Notes under the pieces: generated by a model
Databases searched by the model: none
What the model was told of the DNA's origin: nothing
Seen by the model: the letters and a program-made list of their open reading frames with translations, nothing else
Shown: piece after piece, positions 53,718 to 63,702 of the stretch
Position numbering within the stretch: position 1 is the first letter of the stretch
How the letters are laid out: each line of letters opens with the position of its first letter
Program-made: the position numbers and the translations under genes
Source of the DNA: an uncultured Ligilactobacillus sp.
Lineage (GTDB): Bacteria > Bacillota > Bacilli > Lactobacillales > Lactobacillaceae
NCBI GenBank assembly: GCA_944326135.1
Contig: CALVCU010000005.1
Span: forward strand, 30,765 to 94,764
Length of the DNA stretch: 64,000 bases
Direction of reading: 5' to 3'

Positions 53718-54080
53718 ATGGCAGTAAAGATTCAAAACCAACTAGGAAAGATCGATATTAGTAATGATGTAATTGCAACTGTTGTTGGTGGAGCCGCAAC
53801 TGAGATTTTTGGAATTGTTGGAATGGCAAGTAAGAATCAAATTCGTGATAACTTTAACGAAATTTTGAAACGTGACAATTATTCAAAAGGGGTAGTTGTT
53901 CGTCAAACAGAAGAAGGTATTGTGATTGATGTATATATCATTGTTGGATATGGTACTAAGATTTCTGAAGTTTGCCGGAATGTTCAAGAAAAAGTTAAAT
54001 ATAATCTGGACTCAATGCTTGGAGTTACAGCCAAAGCAGTTAACGTTATTGTTCAAGGTGTAAAAGTAATCGAAGATTAA
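53718..54080 (+). CDS. Asp23/Gls24 family envelope stress protein (YloU)
   Basis: Asp23-family proteins form cell-envelope-associated assemblies and respond to alkaline or wall stress. This one has 120 residues: MAVKIQNQLGKIDISNDVIATVVGGAATEIFGIVGMAS is the typical first half, and VNVIVQGVKV the end. It starts behind AAAGGAGG. The next gene is fakA (yloV), so it corresponds to Bacillus YloU. Confidence 0.94.
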   Translation: MAVKIQNQLGKIDISNDVIATVVGGAATEIFGIVGMASKNQIRDNFNEILKRDNYSKGVVVRQTEEGIVIDVYIIVGYGTKISEVCRNVQEKVKYNLDSMLGVTAKAVNVIVQGVKVIED

Positions 54081-54110
54081 CGTTAAGAGTACCAAGGAGG
54101 ATTTTAAAGA

Positions 54111-55814
54111 TTGAAAGTTTCAAAGATTACTGAAAATGAATTTCGTAAAATGATTGCTGTTAGTTCAAATCGTTTGAATACAAATGCAGAATTTATTAAT
54201 TCATTGAACGTTTTTCCTGTTCCAGACGGTGATACAGGTACAAATATGAGTCTTTCATTTGCTAGTGGAGCAAAGTATGTTTCTGAATCAACATCAACTG
54301 ATGTTGGACAATTAGCACAAGCATTAGCTAAAGGATTATTAATGGGAGCACGTGGAAATTCTGGTGTTATTTTATCACAAGTATTTCGTGGCTTTAGTAA
54401 AAATGTTGCATCAAAAGAAACATTAACTCCTCAAGATTTAGCAGATGCTATTGTTGCTGGTGTTCAAACTGCATATAAAGCAGTTATGAAACCACAAGAG
54501 GGAACTATTTTGACAGTTGCTAGAAAAGCTGCTGAAGCAGCTACAAAAGTTGCAAAAAATTCAGACGATTGTGTTGAAGTTATGAAAGCAACATATGATG
54601 CAGCTGAAGAAGCACTTAAAACTACACCTGATTTATTACCTGTCTTAAAAGAAGTTGGTGTAGTTGATTCTGGTGGACAAGGACTTACTTTTGTATATCA
54701 AGGATTTTATGATGCATTATCAGGTAATGTTCGTGACGAAAATGAATACCAATTAACACCTGCTGATATGGAGGATATGGTAAATGCAGAGCATCACAAG
54801 AGTGCCCAAGGTCAATTAAATACTGAAGACATTAAATATGGTTACTGTACTGAAATTATGATTCGTTTGGGTGCTGGTCGACTTGTAGATGAAGAATTTG
54901 ATTATGATACATTTAGAGGATACTTATCAGAATTTGGTAATTCATTATTAGTTATTGCCGACGATGAAGTTGTTAAAGTGCATGTGCATACTGAACAACC
55001 AGGTAAGGTTCTTTCTTATGGACAAAAATTTGGCTCATTGATTAAAGTTAAAGTTGATAATATGCGTTTACAACATGAAACAATATTGGAACAAGATCGT
55101 GAAGCTGAAAAAGTTCAAGAAAATGAACAAGAAGAAATCAGTAAGCAAATTGCTGGTGATTATGGAATTATTGCAGTTGCATCTGGAGATGGAATTGCTA
55201 AATTATTCCATAGTGTAGGTGTAACAAAAATTATTCATGGTGGACAAACTATGAATCCAAGTACAAAAGATATTGTTGATGCAATCAATGAAACAGGTGC
55301 TAAAAAAGTATTAGTACTTCCAAATAATAAAAATATCTTTTTAGCTGCAGAACAAGCAAGTGAAGTAGTAGATGTAGATGTAAAGGTTATTCATACACGT
55401 ACTATTCCACAAGGATTAACAGCAATGATCGAATTTTCATCTGATGCATCAATAGATGAAAATCAAGAAGCTATGGAAGAAGCATTGGAAGACGTTGTTT
55501 CTGGTCAAGTTACAGTTGCGGTTCGTGATACAGTAATTGATGGAACAGAAATCAAGAAAGATAATTATATGGGAATTGTTGATGGTAAAATTACCATCAC
55601 GGATTCTGATCGTAAAAAAACTACAATTGAAATGATTCGTTCAATGCTAGATGTTAATGACGGTGATGTGATTACTATCATTTATGGTAAGGATGCAACT
55701 TCAGAAGAAGCTAAAGAGATAGCTAAAGAGGTTGAGAAAATTGATTCTGATTATCAAGTAGAAGTACATGAAGGTGATCAACCAATTTATCCTTACTTAA
55801 TTTCAGTAGAATAA
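54111..55814 (+). CDS. fakA: Fatty acid kinase catalytic subunit FakA (DhaL/DAK2 domain, YloV)
   Basis: FakA phosphorylates fatty acids bound to FakB so that exogenous lipids enter phospholipid synthesis. It has 567 residues. The N-terminal DhaL domain has NVFPVPDGDTGTNMSLS near residue 32 and MGARGNSGVILSQ near 80. A middle domain and a C-terminal domain follow (VLPNNKNIFLAAEQA). The start is TTG 54111 behind AAGGAGG. The nearby plsX and acpP fit a lipid context. No fakB is in the window. Confidence 0.93.
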   Translation: MKVSKITENEFRKMIAVSSNRLNTNAEFINSLNVFPVPDGDTGTNMSLSFASGAKYVSESTSTDVGQLAQALAKGLLMGARGNSGVILSQVFRGFSKNVASKETLTPQDLADAIVAGVQTAYKAVMKPQEGTILTVARKAAEAATKVAKNSDDCVEVMKATYDAAEEALKTTPDLLPVLKEVGVVDSGGQGLTFVYQGFYDALSGNVRDENEYQLTPADMEDMVNAEHHKSAQGQLNTEDIKYGYCTEIMIRLGAGRLVDEEFDYDTFRGYLSEFGNSLLVIADDEVVKVHVHTEQPGKVLSYGQKFGSLIKVKVDNMRLQHETILEQDREAEKVQENEQEEISKQIAGDYGIIAVASGDGIAKLFHSVGVTKIIHGGQTMNPSTKDIVDAINETGAKKVLVLPNNKNIFLAAEQASEVVDVDVKVIHTRTIPQGLTAMIEFSSDASIDENQEAMEEALEDVVSGQVTVAVRDTVIDGTEIKKDNYMGIVDGKITITDSDRKKTTIEMIRSMLDVNDGDVITIIYGKDATSEEAKEIAKEVEKIDSDYQVEVHEGDQPIYPYLISVE

Positions 55815-55877
55815 ATTAAATAACATGCAATTGACACTAATAATTTAGTGAGTTTTGCATTTATTTATCTTTAAATT

Positions 55878-55912
55878 AAGAGATTATGGCTTTTCAGTCA
55901 CAGTCTCTTTTA
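55878..55912 (+). terminator. Probable terminator between fakA and recG
   Basis: AAGAGATTATGGC (from 55878) pairs imperfectly with a TCACAGTCTCTT arm (to 55909), followed by TTTTA. Another hairpin, ATGCAA...TTGCAT (55826-55861), precedes it. Confidence 0.6.
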
Positions 55913-55933
55913 TATTAAGAAAGGAAGCTTCAA

Positions 55934-57976
55934 ATGGTAAGAAAATTAGAAGATTCTGTAGAATGTTTACCTGGTGTAGGACCAAAGAAAACAATTGCTT
56001 TAAATAAATTGGGAATCAATACCATTGAAGATCTTTTAACATACTATCCTTTTAGATATGATAATTTAGCAGCAAAAAGCTTATCAGAAATCAGTGAACA
56101 AGAAAAAGTAACTATTAAAGGAACAGTGGCTTCTGAACCAACTTTAATAAGATTTGGTCGAAAGAAAAACCGGCTTAATTTTAGATTGATAGTTGAAAAT
56201 CAAGTTATTTTAGTTACTTTTTTTAATCAGCCATATTTGAAAGAAAAAGTTCAACTTGGAAATGATATTGCAATATATGGCCGATATAATATCAAAAGAC
56301 AAAGTTTTACAGGAATGAAAATTATTCCAGCAGGACAGAGTAATGATTTTAAGGGTGTATATCGTGCATCTAAAGAAATTAAGGCTAATCAAATTGAAAA
56401 ATTAATTAAGTTAGCTTTTGATGAATATGAGTATTTACTAAACGATATTGTTCCTTTATCTTTACGTAATAAATATCGTTTGGAAACACGAAAACAAATG
56501 ATTCATGATATGCATTTTCCACAAAATAAAAAACAAGCAGATTTAGCAAGAAGATCAGCAATTTTTGAAGAATTTTTCCGTTTTCAAATTGGTTTACAGT
56601 TTTTGAAGAAAGAAGATAAAAAGAATTCTGGGTTATCAATAAAGTATGATAATGAAAAATTAAAGAAGTTCATTGAAAGCTTGCCTTTTGAGTTGACTAA
56701 TGCTCAAAAACATGTTGTAAATGAAATTTGTTTTAACTTGCGACAGCCTGAAAAAATGAATCGGCTTTTGCAAGGAGATGTTGGGTCTGGAAAGACAATT
56801 GTTGCAGCAATTGCTATGTATGCAGTTGTGACAGCAGGCTATCAAGCTGCATTGATGGTTCCTACTGAAATTTTGGCTCAGCAACACGCTGAAAAACTTG
56901 CTAAATTATTTATGCCATTAGGTATTAATGTTGGATTAATGACTAGCACTACAACAAGTAAAGTGGTTCAAAAACGAGAACTCTTAAAGCAATTAAAGAA
57001 TAATACAATTCAAATTGTTGTTGGTACACATGCATTAATTCAAAATGAAGTGGAATTTGCAAAATTGGGATTAGTTATTACAGATGAACAACATCGTTTT
57101 GGCGTAAATCAACGTAAATTATTGCGAGAAAAAGGAACTAATCCGGATGTGTTAGCAATGACTGCAACGCCTATTCCGCGAACCCTTGCAATTACTTCTT
57201 ACGGAGAAATGGATGTTTCAATTATTAATGAGTTGCCAAGCGGAAGGAAAGCAATAGATACAAAGTGGATTAGAAAAAAACAATTAAATGAAGCTTTAAG
57301 TTTTATTCGTCAACAATTAGATGAGGGCGCCCAGGCATATGTTGTATCTCCATTAATTGAAGAATCAGAAATGATGGATTTGCAAAACGCAGAAGAAGTT
57401 TTTGAAAAATTAAAAAAATATTTTGGAGAACAATATCGTATTGGATTATTGCATGGAAAGTTAAAGCCAGCTGAAAAAGAAAATATCATGAAAAAATTTG
57501 TGAAACATGAGTATGATATTTTAGTTTCAACTACAGTAATTGAAGTTGGTGTTGATGTACCTAATGCATCCGTAATGATGATTTTAGATGCTGATCGTTT
57601 TGGACTAGCACAACTCCATCAACTTCGTGGTAGAGTTGGACGTGGAAGTAGAAAATCATATTGTTTCTTAGTTGCTGATCCTACTGGAGACTATGGTAAA
57701 GAACGAATGAAAACAATGGTTGATACATTAGATGGTTTCGTAATTGCGCAAAGAGATTTAGAATTACGAGGACCGGGGGATGTTCTAGGTACGGCTCAAG
57801 CTGGATTACCAGAATTTAAGGTTGGCGATCCTGTAAGGGATTTAAAGATTTTACAAATCGCACAACAGGAAGCGGCTAGAATTATTAATGATCCGAATTT
57901 AAAAGAAAAAGATGAAAATTTTGAATTATTAAAATTTTTAAAACGAAAAATTAATTGGAATAATAATCTTGATTAG
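55934..57976 (+). CDS. recG: ATP-dependent DNA helicase RecG
   Basis: RecG remodels stalled replication forks and branched DNA. It has 680 residues. The N-terminal wedge/OB domain is at about 1-180 (LPGVGPKKTIAL start), Walker A GDVGSGKT near 280 and the DEQH box near 375. Motifs ATPIPRTLAIT and the C-terminal QLRGRVGRG follow. It starts behind AAAGGAAG, and the plsX start lies 17 bases after its stop. Confidence 0.97.
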   Translation: MVRKLEDSVECLPGVGPKKTIALNKLGINTIEDLLTYYPFRYDNLAAKSLSEISEQEKVTIKGTVASEPTLIRFGRKKNRLNFRLIVENQVILVTFFNQPYLKEKVQLGNDIAIYGRYNIKRQSFTGMKIIPAGQSNDFKGVYRASKEIKANQIEKLIKLAFDEYEYLLNDIVPLSLRNKYRLETRKQMIHDMHFPQNKKQADLARRSAIFEEFFRFQIGLQFLKKEDKKNSGLSIKYDNEKLKKFIESLPFELTNAQKHVVNEICFNLRQPEKMNRLLQGDVGSGKTIVAAIAMYAVVTAGYQAALMVPTEILAQQHAEKLAKLFMPLGINVGLMTSTTTSKVVQKRELLKQLKNNTIQIVVGTHALIQNEVEFAKLGLVITDEQHRFGVNQRKLLREKGTNPDVLAMTATPIPRTLAITSYGEMDVSIINELPSGRKAIDTKWIRKKQLNEALSFIRQQLDEGAQAYVVSPLIEESEMMDLQNAEEVFEKLKKYFGEQYRIGLLHGKLKPAEKENIMKKFVKHEYDILVSTTVIEVGVDVPNASVMMILDADRFGLAQLHQLRGRVGRGSRKSYCFLVADPTGDYGKERMKTMVDTLDGFVIAQRDLELRGPGDVLGTAQAGLPEFKVGDPVRDLKILQIAQQEAARIINDPNLKEKDENFELLKFLKRKINWNNNLD

Positions 57977-57992
57977 TGAAAGGAAGTCTAAA

Positions 57993-59009
57993 ATGAAAAT
58001 TGCAGTTGATGCAATGGGTGGAGATAATGCACCTAAAAGTGTTGTTGAGGGAATTTTAAAGGCTAGAGATGAATATAATGATTTAGAATTCATTTTGTTT
58101 GGAAAATTAGATCAAATAAAGCCTTTAATTAATAACGATGAACGAATTAGTTTTATTCAAGCTAATGAAGAAATTGTTATGAACGATGAGCCTGTAAAAG
58201 CAATACGTCATAAAAAAGAATCATCATTGGTTTTGGCTGCAAAAGCAGTAAAAGATGGAGAAGCAGATGCATTATTTTCATGTGGTAACACAGGTGCACT
58301 ATTAGCAGCTGGTTTATTGATTATTGGCCGTATTAAAGGAGTACAAAGACCAGGATTACTTTCAACATTACCAGTTGTTGCTTCAAATCAAGGGGGATTT
58401 AATTTACTTGATAGTGGTGCAAACGCAGATAATAAGCCTGAATATTTATATCAATTTGCATTAATGGGTAAATATTATGCAGAGAGTGTACGTGGAATTA
58501 AAAATCCTCGAATTGGGTTACTAAATAATGGTACTGAACCTCATAAGGGTAGTAAATTAACTCAGGCAGCATACCAAATGATTAGTGAAGATAAGTCATT
58601 GAATTTTGTTGGTAATGTTGAATCAAGAGATTTAACCACTGGTATTTGTGATGTTGTTGTTGCTGATGGATTTACTGGTAATGCTGTTTTAAAAGCAATT
58701 GAAGGTACTGCATCATCTGTAATGCATTTAGTCAAAGATAGTGTAAAAGATGCAAATATTTTTGGTAAATTAGGTGCATTAATGCTTAAGCCAAGTTTAA
58801 TGAAGATAAAAGAACGAATGAATCCTTCTCGTTATGGCGGTGCTGTTTTATTAGGTGTAAAAGCTCCAGTTGTTAAGGCACACGGCTCAAGTGATGCACA
58901 AGCTGTATTTTATACAGTAAAACAAATAAGAGATATATTAAATGGTGATTTACTAACAAAATTTAGTGATACTTTCAAAAAAGAGCAAACAGAAAGTAAA
59001 GATATTTAA
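57993..59009 (+). CDS. plsX: Phosphate acyltransferase PlsX
   Basis: PlsX makes acyl-phosphate from acyl-ACP for phosphatidic acid synthesis. It has 338 residues: MKIAVDAMGGDNAPKSVVEG at the start, then SCGNTGALLAAG, LDSGANAD and DGFTGNAVLKA. ATG 57993 follows AAAGGAAG; the frame from 57969 includes that site. It precedes acpP, its substrate carrier gene, and belongs to the conserved recG-plsX-acpP-rnc-smc-ftsY order. Confidence 0.96.
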   Translation: MKIAVDAMGGDNAPKSVVEGILKARDEYNDLEFILFGKLDQIKPLINNDERISFIQANEEIVMNDEPVKAIRHKKESSLVLAAKAVKDGEADALFSCGNTGALLAAGLLIIGRIKGVQRPGLLSTLPVVASNQGGFNLLDSGANADNKPEYLYQFALMGKYYAESVRGIKNPRIGLLNNGTEPHKGSKLTQAAYQMISEDKSLNFVGNVESRDLTTGICDVVVADGFTGNAVLKAIEGTASSVMHLVKDSVKDANIFGKLGALMLKPSLMKIKERMNPSRYGGAVLLGVKAPVVKAHGSSDAQAVFYTVKQIRDILNGDLLTKFSDTFKKEQTESKDI

Positions 59010-59076
59010 TCTGTAAAAAACAATTAAAGAGTGTTAGTATTACTTTATATAAAATAAAGAAAATGAGGAATTTAAC

Positions 59077-59319
59077 ATGACTGAACAAGAAATTTTTAAC
59101 AAAATTGCTGACATAATGGTGTCTCATTTTGATATTAAAAAAGAAGATATCAAAATGGATTTAAACTTTAAAACTGATTTAGATGCAGATTCAATTGATT
59201 TTGTTGAATTTATTTTAGACTTAGAAGATGCATTTGGTGAAGAAATTCCAGACGAAGATGCTGAAAAGTTAAATACAGTTGGAGATGCTGTTGAATACAT
59301 TCAAAAAAATATCAAATAA
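59077..59319 (+). CDS. acpP: Acyl carrier protein
   Basis: This acyl carrier protein has 80 residues and carries fatty acyl chains on phosphopantetheine. The attachment Ser is in DLDADSIDFVEFI, near residue 38. It is strongly acidic. It starts behind ATGAGGAA, 68 bases after plsX, and is followed by its own terminator. Confidence 0.95.
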   Translation: MTEQEIFNKIADIMVSHFDIKKEDIKMDLNFKTDLDADSIDFVEFILDLEDAFGEEIPDEDAEKLNTVGDAVEYIQKNIK

Positions 59320-59331
59320 GTTATAGATTAT

Positions 59332-59362
59332 AAAGGTTGTGATTACTATCACAACCTTTTTT
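59332..59362 (+). terminator. Intrinsic terminator after acpP
   Basis: AAAGGTTGTGA (59332-59342) pairs perfectly with TCACAACCTTT (59349-59359), with a T run. An extended -10 (TGATATAAT, 59387-59395) follows and can start rnc-smc-ftsY transcription. Confidence 0.88.
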
Positions 59363-59435
59363 ATTAAAAATATTTGAAGCGATATATGATATAATTATAG
59401 ATTAGTAATAATGAAGTAAAGTCGAGGAGAACATA

Positions 59436-60131
59436 TTGATAATTGGACTAGCACAACATTTAAAAGAAAATTATGGAATAACAATTAAAGATATGAAATA
59501 TTATGATGCAGCATTTACACATAAATCTTATGTAAATGAACATCCTAAAGAACATTTAGAATATTATGAACGTACGGAATTTTTAGGGGATGCCGTAATG
59601 CAATTATGTGTATCCGAATATTTATTTAAGAGATTTCCAGAAATGCCAGAAGGAAAACTATCTCGTCTTAGAGCTGCAATGGTTTGTGAAGATAGTTTTA
59701 GTAAATTTGCAAAAGAATGCCATTTTGATGAATTTATAAGATTAGGAAAAGGTGAAGAAAAAAGCAACGCACGCCAAAGAGCCTCATTACTTTGTGATAT
59801 TTTTGAGGCCTTCATTGGTGCATTGTATCTAGATCAAGGAAAAGATACTGTAATTAAATTTATTAGTGAAGTAGTTTTTCCAAAATTAGATATGGGTTGG
59901 TTTAATACTTTCTTTGATCATAAAACAGCTTTACAAGAACTTTTACAAGAGAACGGCGAATGCAATATTGAATATATAGAAGTATGGGGCAAAGGTCCTG
60001 ATAATGATCGAACATATAAAATGGAAGTTTTATATAATGGTGAAAAAATCGGCGAAGGTATTGGTCATACAAAAAAATCAGCTGAACAAGCTGCTGCCTT
60101 TGAAGCATTAAAAAAATTACAAAATAAATAA
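59436..60131 (+). CDS. rnc: Ribonuclease III
   Basis: RNase III cleaves double-stranded RNA in rRNA maturation and gene control. It has 231 residues. The catalytic ERTEFLGDAVMQL motif is near residue 47, and the acidic ligand motif DIFEAFIGALYLDQG is present. A C-terminal dsRNA-binding domain is at about 160-231 (GIGHTKKSAEQAAAFEAL). The start is TTG 59436 after GAGGAGAA. It precedes smc, the conserved order. Confidence 0.96.
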   Translation: MIIGLAQHLKENYGITIKDMKYYDAAFTHKSYVNEHPKEHLEYYERTEFLGDAVMQLCVSEYLFKRFPEMPEGKLSRLRAAMVCEDSFSKFAKECHFDEFIRLGKGEEKSNARQRASLLCDIFEAFIGALYLDQGKDTVIKFISEVVFPKLDMGWFNTFFDHKTALQELLQENGECNIEYIEVWGKGPDNDRTYKMEVLYNGEKIGEGIGHTKKSAEQAAAFEALKKLQNK

Positions 60132-60148
60132 GGTGGAGGTTGAGTCAT

Positions 60149-63100
60149 TTGAAATTAAAAACATTAACTATAAATGGCTTTAAATCTTTTGCTGATAAAA
60201 CTGAAATAAATTTTCAATCAGGAATTACAGGAATTGTAGGCCCAAATGGTAGTGGAAAAAGTAATATTATTGAAGCACTACGATGGGTTTTAGGTGAACA
60301 ATCGGCTAAAAGTTTGCGTGGAAGTAAAATGCCAGATGTTATTTTTGTTGGATCGGAAAAACGGGCTCCATTAAATCGTGCTGAAGTATCAATAAAATTT
60401 GATAACTCTGATCATTTTCTAGCAGGAAAACCCGAAGAAGTGGAAATAACTAGAAGAATATACCGTAATGGGGAAAGTGAATTTCTATTAAACAATAAAA
60501 AAGTTCGTCTAAAGGATATAACAGAACTTTTTATGGATACTGGGCTTGGGAAAGAAAGTTTTTCAATTATTTCTCAGGGACGAGTTGAATCTATTTTTAA
60601 TAGTAAACCTGAAGATAGGCGCATTTTAATTGAAGAGACCGCTGGCGTTTTAAAATATAAAAAAGAAAAAGAACGTGCTCAAAAAGAATTAAATGAAACT
60701 ACTGATCATTTAAATCGTGTAGTTGATATTTTAACTGAGTTAAAGCGTCAAAAAGAACCTTTAGAGAGACAAGCAAGTATTGCCAGAGATTATTTAGCTC
60801 AGAAAGAAAAATATGATTATTTTTATTTGAATCAATTAGTATTAAAAATACAAGCTAGTCAACTAAAGAAAAAAGATCTTGATTCTCAAACTGAAAAACT
60901 AAAACAATTGATAATTAGGTATCAAAAAGAAGCAGATTCACAACAAGAAAATGTAAAAAATTTACACGAACAGCAAAAAAAATTAGAATTAACACTTGAT
61001 ACGCTACAGAATAAATTAGTTATTTTAACTCAACAAAAAGAAAGACTAGCAAGCAAAAAAGATATTACTGAACAACAAAATCGTTTTAGAAATGAAAAGA
61101 AGCAGGATCTTGAGAAGCAATTGACTAGTAATCAAAAAGAGTTAAAAAGAATTATTGAACGTATTAACAAAATTGATGATAACATTAAGGATTTACGTGA
61201 ACAGAAAAAACAAATTGATATCCAGATAAAAGAGTTAGAATTAACTAAAAATATAGAACCCGATAAGCTTTTAAATGATATTCAAGTTTTAAAAGATAAC
61301 GTTAATAAGCATAAACAAAAGCAATTGGAATTAAAAAATGAATTAGAATTTTTAAAAAATAATTGTGATAAGAATTATGAATTAGTAAAAAAACTTGAGA
61401 ATGAAAAAGAACAATTTATTAATCAGAAAAATGAAATAGAAAGTATTCTTGATGATAAAAGAATTGAGATTAGTAAAATTGAGCAAAATATTGAAGCAAC
61501 TGAAAATAAAAATAAGGCACTTCAAAATCAGCAAACAAAATTAAATTCAAAGCTTGATCAACAACGAAAGAAATGGTTTCAAGCAAGTGAAATTTTGCAA
61601 AAGGCTCATGCAAAGTATAATGCACTAAAAAGTACAGAAAAAAGTTACTCAGGTTACTATACAGGAGTACGTGAAATCCTTAAGAAACGTGATCAGTTTA
61701 ATGGTGTAATTGGTTCAATTGCAGAATTAATTGATGTTAAACAAGAATATGCTTTAGCAATTGAAACGGCGTTAGGCGCACAATTGCAAAATATTGTTGT
61801 ATCTAATGAATCTGTTGCAAAATCTTGTATTAATTTTTTAACTAAAAATAGATTAGGTAGAGCAACATTTTTACCTCAGACTACTATTAAAGAGAGAGCA
61901 GTAAAACCTTTAATTTTAGAAAAAGCAAAAAATTGTCCTGGATTTATTGGAATAGCAAGTGATTTAGTGAAGTTTTCATCTAATAACCAGTCAATAATTA
62001 AATATTTATTAGGTACAATATTAATTGTTAGTGACATAGATAGTGCTACAAATATTGCTAGAAAAATTAATTTTGGTGCTAAGATTGTTTCTTTAAATGG
62101 TGATGTCATTAATCCAGGAGGATCAATGACTGGTGGGGCTAGTCATAATACTCAAAATGGATTATTAAAGAAAAAACAAGAAATCGAAAAAATAGAAAAA
62201 CAATTATCTGTTATGAAGCAGCAACTTGCAGATTTGGAACTTGATGGTCAAAAACTAAAAAAACAACTTAATGATATTTCAAATAGTATTCAAAATAATA
62301 ATCTTCAAATTAACGAGTTAATACAGAAACGTAATTCATTGCAAAATGAATTTGAAAACCAAAAAATGAAATTTAATCGTGTTAAAACTCAATTGAAGGA
62401 TAATCAAGATAGAATATCAGAATTAAATCAAAGTGATTTTCTTTCTCAAAAAGAGGAATTAGTTTCAAAATTAAAACAAGTTGAAGAGAAATTAAATAAA
62501 GATAATAAAGAGTTATCTAATAAAGAAAAAATAAGTGAGAATCAGCAAAGTGTAAAGCAACAGAATGCGACAAAAGAAAATATGTTGCAACAGCAACTTT
62601 TACTTTTAACAGAACGTTTAACAAATGATAAAGTGCAGCAAAATGATCTAGTTACTCAAAAAAAGCAACTAGATAGAGCTATCAATCAAAATAAAGTGGA
62701 TATAGAAAAAATAGAATTACAAAGTTCTGAAAATATGTTGCAAGGTGATGAGTTAAAACAAAAGCAATTAGATGCTAAACAAGAGTATGAGAAAATTCAA
62801 ACTAAAGTTGATAAGCTTCAAAGGCAAAGAAAATCTCTGCATGATGATGTATCTTCTGCTGAATTAGGATTGCAACGTATTAATGATTTACAACAAAATA
62901 CCTATGATGAACAGAGAAAAATTAGTTTGCAAAATGGCAAGTTAACAACTAAATTAGACCAATTACTTTCAAATCTATCTAATACATTTGGAATGTCATT
63001 TGAGAAAGCTAAAGATCAGGCAACTGAAACTAATTTAGATGATGTTTCTCGTCAATTAAAATTATTAAAGCGAGGAATTGATGAGTTAGGAGACGTTAAT

Positions 63101-63688
63101 TTAGGTGCAATTGATGAATTTGAAAATGTTAACGAACGATTTGAATTTTTAAATACACAGCAAACTGATTTGAATAGTGCTAAAGAAACATTATTACAAA
63201 GTATGGATGAAATGGATTCTGAGGTAAAACTTAGATTTAAGGATACATTTGATAAAGTTTCAAAAGCATTTTCAGAACTATTTCCTAAAATTTTTGATGG
63301 TGGTAAAGCTAAATTATCATTAACTGATCCAGATGATTTATTAACAACAGGGATTGAAATTACCGCAGAACCGCCTGGAAAGAAGGCACAAAAGTTAAGT
63401 CTACTTTCTGGTGGAGAACGTGCTTTGACTGCTATTACATTATTATTTGCAATCTTAAAGGTGCGACCAGTTCCATTTGCTGTTCTTGATGAAGCTGAAG
63501 CTGCATTAGATGATGCAAATGTTGTGCGTTATTCTCAATATTTAAAGAACTTTGATGATGAAACACAATTTATTGTTATTACACATCGTAAGGGAACAAT
63601 GATGCAGGCTGATGTATTATATGGGGTAACAATGCAAGAATCAGGAATTTCAAAAATGGTTTCAGTATCTTTAGCTGATGTAATTTAG
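60149..63688 (+). CDS. smc: Chromosome segregation protein SMC
   Basis: SMC organises and segregates chromosomes with ScpA and ScpB. It has 1179 residues. Walker A GPNGSGKSN is at 31-39, long coiled coils at about 165-500 and 670-1000, and the hinge at about 505-660 (GVIGSIAELIDV, NPGGSMTGGA). Near the end are LSGGERALTA (about 1087) and Walker B VLDEAEAALDD (about 1111). TTG 60149 gives the standard start MKLKTLTINGFKSFAD, about 9 bases after GGTGGAGG; TTG 60140 abuts that site. The coiled coils are Lys/Gln rich. Confidence 0.96.
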   Translation: MKLKTLTINGFKSFADKTEINFQSGITGIVGPNGSGKSNIIEALRWVLGEQSAKSLRGSKMPDVIFVGSEKRAPLNRAEVSIKFDNSDHFLAGKPEEVEITRRIYRNGESEFLLNNKKVRLKDITELFMDTGLGKESFSIISQGRVESIFNSKPEDRRILIEETAGVLKYKKEKERAQKELNETTDHLNRVVDILTELKRQKEPLERQASIARDYLAQKEKYDYFYLNQLVLKIQASQLKKKDLDSQTEKLKQLIIRYQKEADSQQENVKNLHEQQKKLELTLDTLQNKLVILTQQKERLASKKDITEQQNRFRNEKKQDLEKQLTSNQKELKRIIERINKIDDNIKDLREQKKQIDIQIKELELTKNIEPDKLLNDIQVLKDNVNKHKQKQLELKNELEFLKNNCDKNYELVKKLENEKEQFINQKNEIESILDDKRIEISKIEQNIEATENKNKALQNQQTKLNSKLDQQRKKWFQASEILQKAHAKYNALKSTEKSYSGYYTGVREILKKRDQFNGVIGSIAELIDVKQEYALAIETALGAQLQNIVVSNESVAKSCINFLTKNRLGRATFLPQTTIKERAVKPLILEKAKNCPGFIGIASDLVKFSSNNQSIIKYLLGTILIVSDIDSATNIARKINFGAKIVSLNGDVINPGGSMTGGASHNTQNGLLKKKQEIEKIEKQLSVMKQQLADLELDGQKLKKQLNDISNSIQNNNLQINELIQKRNSLQNEFENQKMKFNRVKTQLKDNQDRISELNQSDFLSQKEELVSKLKQVEEKLNKDNKELSNKEKISENQQSVKQQNATKENMLQQQLLLLTERLTNDKVQQNDLVTQKKQLDRAINQNKVDIEKIELQSSENMLQGDELKQKQLDAKQEYEKIQTKVDKLQRQRKSLHDDVSSAELGLQRINDLQQNTYDEQRKISLQNGKLTTKLDQLLSNLSNTFGMSFEKAKDQATETNLDDVSRQLKLLKRGIDELGDVNLGAIDEFENVNERFEFLNTQQTDLNSAKETLLQSMDEMDSEVKLRFKDTFDKVSKAFSELFPKIFDGGKAKLSLTDPDDLLTTGIEITAEPPGKKAQKLSLLSGGERALTAITLLFAILKVRPVPFAVLDEAEAALDDANVVRYSQYLKNFDDETQFIVITHRKGTMMQADVLYGVTMQESGISKMVSVSLADVI

Positions 63689-63702
63689 AAAGGAATTTTT
63701 AA